A DNA stretch of 6,375 nucleotides from an uncultured Burkholderiales bacterium. GTDB taxonomy: Bacteria > Pseudomonadota > Gammaproteobacteria > Burkholderiales > Burkholderiaceae_C. Below, in pieces: positions 1-5,582 of this stretch; position 1 is the first letter of the stretch; every line of letters begins with the position of its first letter. A model generated the notes under the pieces. It was given only the letters and a program-made list of their open reading frames with translations, was not told the DNA's origin and searched no databases. Both the position numbers and the translations under genes were made by a program. The stretch spans positions 1-6,375 of the forward strand of contig CAJBLW010000489.1 in assembly GCA_903953985.1 (NCBI GenBank), written 5' to 3'.

Positions 1-680
1 GGCGCAGCCTGCACGCGCAAGAAATCCAGTTCAACGACATCCGCACCACGCTGCAAGCGCTGATCGCCATCTACGACAACTGCAACAGCTTGCACACCAA
101 CGCGTTTGACGAAGCCATCACCACGCCCACCGAAGACTCGGTGCGTCGCGCCATGGCGATCCAGATGATCATCAACCGCGAATGGGGCTTGGCCAAGAAC
201 GAGAACCCGAGCCAAGGCGCCTTCATCATCGAAGAGTTGACCGAGTTGCTGGAAGAAGCCGTGCTGGCCGAGTTTGAAAAAATTGCCGAGCGCGGCGGCG
301 TGCTGGGCGCGATGGAAACCGGCTACCAGCGCGGCAAGATCCAAGACGAGTCCATGCACTACGAGATGCTCAAGCACACCGGCGAGCTGCCCATCATCGG
401 CGTCAACACCTTCCGCAACCCCAAGGGCGACGAAGTGATGGAAACCCTGGAGTTGGCCCGCTCGACCGAGGAAGAAAAGCAGAGCCAGCTCAAGCGCCTG
501 AACGACTTCCACGCCCTGCACGCCCAAGAGTCACCCGCCATGCTCAAGCGTTTGCAGCAAGCCGTGATCGACAACGGCAACGTGTTCGAGGTGTTGATGG
601 ACGCGGTGCGCGTCTGCTCACTGGGTCAAATCACCAATGCGCTGTTTGAGGTGGGTGGTCAGTACAGGCGCAATATGTGA
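1..680 (+). CDS. icmF: Fused isobutyryl-CoA mutase (IcmF), C-terminal part, 5' end outside window
   Basis: This is the 3' end of an adenosylcobalamin-dependent acyl-CoA mutase of the fused IcmF type. Such proteins interconvert isobutyryl-CoA and n-butyryl-CoA (some take related branched acyl-CoAs) and carry their own B12-binding and G-protein chaperone domains. The frame is open from position 3 to the TGA at 678-680, giving 225 residues. The first in-frame ATG lies well inside the mutase barrel, so no true start is in the window. Visible features are the barrel segment SLHAQEIQFNDIRTT near fragment residue 2, SLHTNAFDEA (about 29-38), the EELTELLEEAVLAEFE helix, GAMETGYQRGKIQDES, and the closing VCSLGQITNALFEVGGQYRR. 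That last stretch is what I associate with IcmF rather than ordinary methylmalonyl-CoA mutase. Family members are about 1,100 residues, so roughly a fifth is present. The subfamily call is from memory of the sequence; substrate preference cannot be read from this end. Confidence 0.88.
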   Translation, partial: RSLHAQEIQFNDIRTTLQALIAIYDNCNSLHTNAFDEAITTPTEDSVRRAMAIQMIINREWGLAKNENPSQGAFIIEELTELLEEAVLAEFEKIAERGGVLGAMETGYQRGKIQDESMHYEMLKHTGELPIIGVNTFRNPKGDEVMETLELARSTEEEKQSQLKRLNDFHALHAQESPAMLKRLQQAVIDNGNVFEVLMDAVRVCSLGQITNALFEVGGQYRRNM

Positions 681-714
681 ACGCCACGAGAACGCTGTCG
701 CACTAAATTTACCC

Positions 715-743
715 TTGTATTTTTAATATGGCATGTTTAAAAT
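715..743 (+). promoter_or_regulatory. Candidate sigma-70-type promoter for the AAA_14/DUF4143 gene
   Basis: An AT-rich island in otherwise GC-rich DNA contains TTGTAT (715-720) and TAAAAT (738-743) separated by exactly 17 bases. These match the -35 consensus at 4 of 6 positions and the -10 consensus at 5 of 6. The start site expected about 7 bases after the -10 box falls at or next to the A of the ATG at 750, which would make the message leaderless. There is no usable ribosome binding site: AAGG abuts the ATG with no spacing. This is a motif match by eye, not a proven promoter. Confidence 0.45.
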
Positions 744-749
744 GCAAGG

Positions 750-1904
750 ATGTTTCAAAGAAAATCTGCGGTTGAAATACGCCAACAGCTGGGCTTGAGC
801 CCCGCTGTGGCTATTTTGGGCGCCCGTCAAATCGGCAAGACCACGCTGGCCAAGCAAATCTCTGCTGAATTTCCAGACTCGATTTACCTTGACTTGGAAA
901 ACGCCCAGGCACGCGCCAAGCTGGATCAAGCCGATGTATTTTTCGAAGCCAACCGCCACCGATTGGTGGTTTTGGATGAAATTCAGAATGCCCCGGAGCT
1001 GTTCAGCACCATGCGTGGGGAGATTGATGCAGACCGGCGCCCTGGCAGGTTTCTGATCCTGGGTTCAGCCTCGTTCAAATTGCTCCAGCAATCGCAATCC
1101 CTCGCGGGGCGTTTGGCCTTGGTGGACATGGCGCCCCTGTTGCTGAGCGAAGTACATCAAAGCTTTCAAGACATTCAAACCCTTTGGGTGCGCGGTGGAT
1201 TTCCCGGCAGCTACACCGCAACCCAAGACGACGCATCTTGGCTCTGGCGTGATGCTTTTGTCAGACACTTCCTCCACTCCGATTTGCCCGCCTTGGGCAT
1301 CAATGTCGAACCCGAATTGATGCGGCGCTTTTGGCGCATGGTGGCGCACCTGCACGGCCAACTGTTCAACGCGTCCAGCATCGCGGCATCGCTGGGTGTC
1401 TCATCGCCCACAGTCACCCGATATTTGGACCATTTGGTGCAGTCGCTCATGCTGCGCCGCTTGGAGCCGTTTCATGCCAACCTGGGCAAGCGGCTGGTGA
1501 AATCACCCAAAATCTATGTGCGCGACAGCGGTTTGCTTCACTACCTGCTGGGTATGCGCAACGTCCATGATTTGATGGGCCACCCCAACACCGGCGCTTC
1601 GTGGGAAGGCTTTTGTATCGAGCAAATCTGCAACCACTTGCCAACAGGTGCCAGTGTGTCTTTTTACCGAACCGCTGCGGGCGCTGAGTTGGATGTGGTG
1701 GTGGAGACAGGCCGCGAAACCACTGGATTTGAAATCAAGTTTTCATCTGCCCCCAAAGTATCCAAAGGCTTTTGGCAGGCCTGCGAGGACATCGGGGTCC
1801 ACAAGGCCTATGTCATGGCACCCGTTCAAGAGGGATGGGCCATGGCCAAGGATGTCCAAGTCGTCTCGCCTTTGGACATTCCCATGCTCCTGAGCAAACC
1901 TTGA
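750..1904 (+). CDS. AAA_14 / DUF4143 family ATPase, 384 aa
   Basis: This is a stand-alone P-loop ATPase of the AAA_14 plus DUF4143 type, widespread in bacteria and archaea and mostly without a known role. The N-terminal domain has Walker A GARQIGKT (residues 24-31), Walker B LVVLDEI (72-78, acidic D76 E77), a sensor-like LILGSAS (102-108) and the family's SLAGR (117-121). The middle carries a probable winged helix, LGVSSPTVTRYLDHL (215-229). The C-terminal part has WEGF (E286), GAELDVVVE (D315) and FEIK (E328, K330), spaced like a PD-(D/E)XK nuclease-fold core. The length is typical of the family. The ATG at 750 is chosen because MFQRKSAVEIRQQL resembles usual family N-termini and there is no nearby alternative in frame. 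The gene lies 69 bases after icmF and is convergent with the BKACE gene; neither neighbour suggests a shared function. Cellular role and nuclease activity are unknown. Confidence 0.85.
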   Translation: MFQRKSAVEIRQQLGLSPAVAILGARQIGKTTLAKQISAEFPDSIYLDLENAQARAKLDQADVFFEANRHRLVVLDEIQNAPELFSTMRGEIDADRRPGRFLILGSASFKLLQQSQSLAGRLALVDMAPLLLSEVHQSFQDIQTLWVRGGFPGSYTATQDDASWLWRDAFVRHFLHSDLPALGINVEPELMRRFWRMVAHLHGQLFNASSIAASLGVSSPTVTRYLDHLVQSLMLRRLEPFHANLGKRLVKSPKIYVRDSGLLHYLLGMRNVHDLMGHPNTGASWEGFCIEQICNHLPTGASVSFYRTAAGAELDVVVETGRETTGFEIKFSSAPKVSKGFWQACEDIGVHKAYVMAPVQEGWAMAKDVQVVSPLDIPMLLSKP

Positions 1905-1988
1905 GTTCATATTGAGCGTCTCATGGCATGCGAGCATTCAGAGGTCCGCAGCATGCGCATCGAAAGCCGGGTCAACGCGCACTGATCC
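1905..1988. other. Convergent intergenic region with a repeated GCATGCG
   Basis: This 84-base gap separates the 3' ends of the ATPase (plus strand) and BKACE (minus strand) genes. GCATGCG occurs twice, at 1926-1932 and 1951-1957. Because GCATGC is its own complement, the two copies could pair across a 19-base gap. TGCGC (1954-1958) could also pair with GCGCA (1977-1981). Neither structure is followed by a T-run on either strand, so I cannot call a standard terminator for either gene. Confidence 0.3.
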
Positions 1989-2921
1989 TCAGAAATTCAC
2001 CCGATCCCCGCCCTTGAGCGCCAGCATACTGCGGGCCTCATCAGGTGTGGCGATCTCCAGGTTGAGGGCTTCGAGCACGGTCCGGATGCGCTGCACTTGT
2101 AGAGCGCTGGACTCAGCCAATTTTCCTGGGCCAATCCACAGCGAGTCTTCCAGCCCCACCCGCACGTTCGAGCCCATGGCCGCACCGATGCTGGCCAGCG
2201 CAATCTGGCCTTTGCCAGCCCCCAAAATCGACCACTGGTAATCGTTGCCAAACAGGCGGTCGGCCGTGCGGCGCATGTGCATCAGGTCTTCGGGGTGGGG
2301 GCCAATGCCGCCCAAAATGCCAAACACCGATTGCACAAACAAAGGCCCCTTGACGAGCCCCCGATCACGGAAGTGCGCCAGGTTGTACAGATGGCTGATG
2401 TCGTAGCACTCGAACTCAAAGCGGGTGCCGTTTTCGGTGCCCAGGCGCAAGATGGTCTCGATGTCGTTGTAGGTGTTTTTGAACACCAGATCGCGGCTTT
2501 TTTCCAAGTGCTCGCGCTCCCACTCGTGCTCAAAATTTTTGAAGCGGTCGAGCATGGGGAACAAGCCGAAATTCATCGAACCCATGTTGAGCGAAGCCAC
2601 CTCGGGCTTGAAGGTCAGCGCCGGCTGCATGCGCTCATGCACCGTCATGTGCGGGCTACCGCCTGTGGTCAAGTTGATCACAGCATTGGTGTTGGCTTTG
2701 ATCTTTTGCAAAAACGGTACAAAAAACGCCGGGTCTTGCGTGGGGCGGCCATCGGCCGGGTCACGGGCATGCAGGTGCAAAATGGCAGCACCCGCCTCAG
2801 CGGCTGCAATCGCCGCATCGGCGATTTCGTCAGCCGTCACCGGCAAATGCGGCGACATGCTGGGGGTGTGAATGGCGCCAGTGGGGGCGCAGGTGATGAT
2901 GACTTTGCGGGCTTGACGCAT
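1989..2921 (-). CDS. Beta-keto acid cleavage enzyme (BKACE, DUF849), 310 aa
   Basis: This is a zinc-dependent enzyme of the BKACE family, whose founding member is 3-keto-5-aminohexanoate cleavage enzyme (Kce). Members condense a beta-keto acid with acetyl-CoA and split it to acetoacetate plus a new acyl-CoA. The sequence begins KVIITCAPTGAIHTP (residues 6-20), with the zinc-binding ILHLHARDP (H49, H51), NLTTGG (83-88), FEFECYD (168-174, probable catalytic E171), QSVFGILGGIG (197-207) and RVGLEDS (R254, zinc-ligand E258, D259). These match the zinc ligands and catalytic residues known from Kce. The ATG at 2921 is supported by AGGAG seven bases upstream and by the family N-terminus; an upstream GTG at 3002 would add 27 residues unlike the family. 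The substrate cannot be told: no carnitine, lysine or other catabolic genes adjoin it, and it is transcribed alone. I am confident of the family but not of the substrate. Confidence 0.9.
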   Translation of the reverse strand: MRQARKVIITCAPTGAIHTPSMSPHLPVTADEIADAAIAAAEAGAAILHLHARDPADGRPTQDPAFFVPFLQKIKANTNAVINLTTGGSPHMTVHERMQPALTFKPEVASLNMGSMNFGLFPMLDRFKNFEHEWEREHLEKSRDLVFKNTYNDIETILRLGTENGTRFEFECYDISHLYNLAHFRDRGLVKGPLFVQSVFGILGGIGPHPEDLMHMRRTADRLFGNDYQWSILGAGKGQIALASIGAAMGSNVRVGLEDSLWIGPGKLAESSALQVQRIRTVLEALNLEIATPDEARSMLALKGGDRVNF

Positions 2922-2928
2922 ATATAGG

Positions 2929-2933
2929 CTCCT
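2929..2933 (-). promoter_or_regulatory. Ribosome binding site fixing the BKACE start
   Basis: On the minus strand AGGAG sits seven bases before the ATG at 2921. It supports this start over the in-frame GTG at 3002, whose extra 27 residues show no family similarity. Confidence 0.75.
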
Positions 2934-3099
2934 GAAAGGGCTGCCCCGACAGAGCAGGGTATGCCGCGCAGCTTGCCCGACCCGAGGCCCTTGCGTGGTC
3001 ACCTAGGCAACACCCCCACCTGAGCTTGAAAGCAGGTCAGACAAACGACATGGAGATGCCGCAAAATATCCAGACTTGATCCCATCAGATCGCCCGTCC

Positions 3100-3103
3100 A
3101 GGA
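3100..3103 (+). promoter_or_regulatory. Ribosome binding site of amn
   Basis: AGGA lies six bases before the ATG at 3110, a normal spacing, and supports that start codon for AMP nucleosidase. Confidence 0.6.
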
Positions 3104-3109
3104 ATCTCC

Positions 3110-4606
3110 ATGCAGCACCTGCCGCCTTTCATTGCCCCTTCTGAGCACCCAGATGCCGACAGCGCCTTGGCGCAAATCCAACACATCTACCAGCACAGCG
3201 TGAACCACCTGCGCCAGGCCATGCGCGAGTTTGTGGCAGGCGCCGACATGGCAGGCACGCGGGTTCGGGCGTTTTACCCTTTTGTACGAGTACAGGTGAC
3301 CAGCGCCAGCCGCAAAAGCGCGGGGCTGGACAGCCGCTTGAGCTATGGTTTTGTGGCCGAGCCGGGCCGCTTTGAGACGACCCTGACCCGTCCGGACCTG
3401 TTTGCCTATTACATCCGCAAGCAGTTGGCGCTGCTGCTGCAAAACCACGGCGTGAGCCTGCAAGTGGGCACCAGCAACCAGCCGATTCCGATCCACTTTT
3501 CTTTCGCCGACGACGAGCACATGGAAGGCAGCCTGAGCCGAGAGCGCCAAGCACTGATGCGCGAGGTGTTTGACTTGCCCGACTTGGCCGCCATGGACGA
3601 CGGCATTGCCAATGGCACGCACGAACCTGCAGCCTCCGAGGCCCGGCCGCTGTCGTTGTTCACCGCGCCGCGCATCGACTATTCACTGCAGCGCCTGCGC
3701 CACTACACCGGCACCTCGCCGCGCTGGTTTCAAAACTATGTGTTGTTCACCAATTACCAGTTTTACATCGACGAGTTCATCGCCCTGGGCCGCGCCGAAA
3801 TGCATAACCCGGACAGCGAATACATCGCCTTTATCGAACCCGGCAACATGATCACGCGCCGCATGGGCCTGGCGCCCGAGGATGTGGACGCCTTGGGCCA
3901 AACACCGCCGCGTCTGCCGCAGATGCCGGGTTACCACCTGGTGCGCAAGGGCCACAGCGGCATCACCATGGTCAACATCGGCGTGGGGCCCGCCAACGCC
4001 AAGACCATCACCGACCACATTGCCGTGCTGCGCCCGCACGCTTGGCTGATGCTGGGCCACTGCGCGGGCCTGCGCACCACGCAGCAGCTGGGCGACTACG
4101 TGCTGGCCCACGCCTATGTGCGCGAAGACCATGTGCTGGACGAAGAACTGCCACTTTGGGTGCCGATCCCGGCTCTGGCTGAGGTGCAGGTAGCGCTGGA
4201 ACGTGCCGTGTCCGAGGTCACCGGTTATCATGGTGCAGACCTCAAACGCCTGATGCGCACCGGTACCGTGGCCAGCACAGACAACCGCAACTGGGAACTT
4301 CTACCCAACAACACCCCCCAACGGCGCTTCAGCCAAAGCCGCGCCGTGGCGCTGGACATGGAAAGCGCCACGATTGCCGCCAACGGTTTTCGGTTTCGGG
4401 TGCCGTACGGCACGCTGCTGTGCGTGAGCGACAAACCGTTGCACGGTGAGATCAAATTGCCGGGCATGGCCAACCACTTTTACCGCGAGCGCGTCAACCA
4501 GCACCTGCAAATCGGCATCCGTACCGTGACCTTGCTGCGCAATGCCGGTCCCGAGCAACTTCACAGCCGCAAGTTGCGCAGCTTTGCAGAGGTGGCGTTT
4601 CAATAA
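3110..4606 (+). CDS. amn: AMP nucleosidase, 498 aa
   Basis: This enzyme hydrolyses AMP to adenine and ribose 5-phosphate in the cytoplasm and so controls adenylate levels and feeds purine salvage. The sequence closely follows E. coli Amn (about 484 residues) along its whole length. The N-terminal Amn-specific domain includes TTLTRPDLFAYYI (90-102) and, further on, LQRLRHYTGT (193-202) and YVLFTNYQFYIDEF (210-223). The C-terminal nucleoside-phosphorylase-fold domain has GITMVNIGVGPANAKTI (284-300), WLMLGHCAGLR (312-322), the ribose-binding segment ALDMESATIAA (414-424) with M417 and E418, and LCVSDKPLHGEIKLPG (437-452) with the expected catalytic D441. The tail, LHSRKLRSF, also matches. The ATG has AGGA six bases upstream. 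The gene starts a two-gene unit with the lipid kinase that begins three bases after its stop. In E. coli the enzyme is activated by ATP and inhibited by phosphate; whether that holds here is not visible. Confidence 0.96.
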   Translation: MQHLPPFIAPSEHPDADSALAQIQHIYQHSVNHLRQAMREFVAGADMAGTRVRAFYPFVRVQVTSASRKSAGLDSRLSYGFVAEPGRFETTLTRPDLFAYYIRKQLALLLQNHGVSLQVGTSNQPIPIHFSFADDEHMEGSLSRERQALMREVFDLPDLAAMDDGIANGTHEPAASEARPLSLFTAPRIDYSLQRLRHYTGTSPRWFQNYVLFTNYQFYIDEFIALGRAEMHNPDSEYIAFIEPGNMITRRMGLAPEDVDALGQTPPRLPQMPGYHLVRKGHSGITMVNIGVGPANAKTITDHIAVLRPHAWLMLGHCAGLRTTQQLGDYVLAHAYVREDHVLDEELPLWVPIPALAEVQVALERAVSEVTGYHGADLKRLMRTGTVASTDNRNWELLPNNTPQRRFSQSRAVALDMESATIAANGFRFRVPYGTLLCVSDKPLHGEIKLPGMANHFYRERVNQHLQIGIRTVTLLRNAGPEQLHSRKLRSFAEVAFQ

Positions 4607-4609
4607 GCC

Positions 4610-5509
4610 ATGGCCCTGGTCTTGCTCAACCCCCATGCGCAAGGCGGACATGCGTCGCGGCGGATTCCTGTCCTGCGTGCGTGGCTGGCAGCGCACGCCC
4701 CGGGCACGCACTTGGCAGCCCCAACCGCCTTGAATGACAGCTTGGCCCTGCTCGAATCACTCCCCGAAGGCAGCCGCGTGGTGGTGGTGGGTGGCGACGG
4801 CACGCTCAACCGTTGGTTGCCCACCTTGCTGGCGCGGCGGCTCACCGTGGGCCTGGTGCCCATGGGCAGCGGCAACGACACGGCAAGGGCCTTAGGCGTG
4901 TTTGGTTTGCCTTGGGCGAAAGCCTTGCCTCTCGCGCTGCAAGGCCCTCCACAAAGCATCGACACGGGATTGGCCTCTTGGAGTGACCTGCAGGGTATGC
5001 GCCATGAAACGCCATTTTTATCCAGCCTGACGGCGGGCTTTGACTCCGCTGTCGGATGGCGTGCTCTGAATGGGCCGCCCTGGCTGCGCGGCTTGCCCCG
5101 CTACCTGTTGGCCACGCTGCATGAATTAATCCAACTGCGCACCTGGGACCTGACTCTGCACAGTGATGGGCGACTCATCCACCAGGGAAACTGCCTTTTT
5201 GCCTCCAGCCTGAACACAGCAACCTTTGGCTCGGGCATGCCAGCCGTTCCCCACGCGTTATTGAACGACGGCCAACTCGACGCCCTGCTGGCAGGCACGT
5301 TTAACCGCTTGGGGGTCTTGCTCATGCTGCCCAGACTGTTGTTGGGTCAGCACTTGAGCCACCCACGCGTGAGCAGTTGGCCCTATCGTCAGCTGGAGGT
5401 CGCCTGCACGCGGGGGGTTCCCCTGGCCGCTGATGGAGAATACTTGGGTCAAGCACTTCAAGCCTCCATCAGGTGCCAGGCCTCCAGCTTGCAGGTGGTG
5501 CGCCGCTGA
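4610..5509 (+). CDS. Diacylglycerol-kinase-type lipid kinase, 299 aa
   Basis: This protein belongs to the family of DagK/DgkB, YegS and sphingosine kinase, which phosphorylate lipids such as diacylglycerol with ATP at the inner face of the membrane. Visible motifs are the N-terminal strand and NPHAQGG (7-13), the nucleotide-binding GGDGTLN (61-67), VPMGSGND (83-90), TAGFDSAVG (141-149), the C-domain FGSGMPAVPHALLNDGQLD (206-224, with the conserved acidic D220), and ADGEYLG (274-280). Length is normal for the family. It starts three bases after amn in the same frame, with no good ribosome binding site (AGAGG at 4588-4592 is 17 bases away), so translation is probably coupled to amn. The residue after GGDGTLN is Arg (R68), where this family commonly has Glu. 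No signal peptide or membrane span is evident. The lipid substrate cannot be read from sequence; phosphatidylglycerol, diacylglycerol or a sphingoid base are all possible. Confidence 0.9.
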   Translation: MALVLLNPHAQGGHASRRIPVLRAWLAAHAPGTHLAAPTALNDSLALLESLPEGSRVVVVGGDGTLNRWLPTLLARRLTVGLVPMGSGNDTARALGVFGLPWAKALPLALQGPPQSIDTGLASWSDLQGMRHETPFLSSLTAGFDSAVGWRALNGPPWLRGLPRYLLATLHELIQLRTWDLTLHSDGRLIHQGNCLFASSLNTATFGSGMPAVPHALLNDGQLDALLAGTFNRLGVLLMLPRLLLGQHLSHPRVSSWPYRQLEVACTRGVPLAADGEYLGQALQASIRCQASSLQVVRR

Positions 5510-5523
5510 TGTCAGCTGGATGC

Positions 5524-5543
5524 CGCCCTTTTGGGGCGTTCTG
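5524..5543 (+). terminator. Weak hairpin after the lipid kinase gene, possible terminator
   Basis: CGCCC (5524-5528) and GGGCG (5534-5538) form a five-base-pair GC stem around a TTTTG loop, followed by TTCTG. The position, 15 bases after the kinase stop, suits a terminator for the amn unit, but the stem is short and the T tract is broken by C and G. It may equally be a leader structure of gshB (see the overlapping repeats). Confidence 0.4.
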
Positions 5544-5551
5544 TGTCACAG
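5541..5551. repeat. Perfect 11-base palindrome in the gshB upstream region
   Basis: CTGTG-T-CACAG is an exact inverted repeat with one central base, lying 31 bases before the gshB ATG. It could be a small dimer-binding operator or the inner part of an RNA hairpin. It is not a CRP site, since the half-site spacing is wrong. One palindrome this short can occur by chance. Confidence 0.35.
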
Positions 5552-5582
5552 TGCGCCCATTGAATCTGAACACCGCCCTCTT

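Larger units (their letters stand above)
2922..3109. promoter_or_regulatory. Divergent intergenic region between BKACE and amn
   Basis: This 188-base region must hold the promoters of both divergent genes. On the plus strand, TTGAAA (3026-3031) is a fair -35 candidate, but nothing convincing lies 17 bases downstream of it; the AT-rich AAAATAT (3063-3069) is the only other -10-like stretch. An imperfect inverted repeat, ACCTG-N10-CAGGT, spans 3018-3037 and could be an operator or chance. I see no riboswitch-like structure and no small gene. The assignment as a regulatory region is from gene arrangement, not from clear motifs. Confidence 0.4.

Noticed and set aside
90..680. A complete 196-residue gene starting at the ATG at 90
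   Set aside because: The frame is open upstream to the window edge and the upstream residues continue the mutase barrel, so this ATG is internal to icmF.
733..798. A 21-codon leader peptide overlapping the start of the ATPase gene in another frame
   Set aside because: It has no ribosome binding site, no regulatory codon run, and would start upstream of the predicted transcription start.
1926..1957. GCATGCG pair as attachment site or bidirectional terminator
   Set aside because: Seven bases is too short to call an attachment site, no integrase is present, and no T-run follows the possible stem on either strand.
2277..2927. A 216-codon open frame antisense to the BKACE gene
   Set aside because: It lies wholly opposite a well-supported gene, its translation has no recognisable domain, and long antisense frames are expected from high-GC codon use.
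2922..3002. Extending the BKACE gene to a GTG at 3002
   Set aside because: The extra 27 residues do not look like the family, whereas the ATG at 2921 has AGGAG at good spacing and leads straight into the conserved first strand.
3683..4231. A 182-codon open frame antisense to amn
   Set aside because: It is the complement of strongly conserved amn sequence and its protein has low-complexity composition with no motif.
5541..5551. CRP-type binding site
   Set aside because: CRP sites have TGTGA and TCACA separated by six bases; here the half-sites abut around one base.
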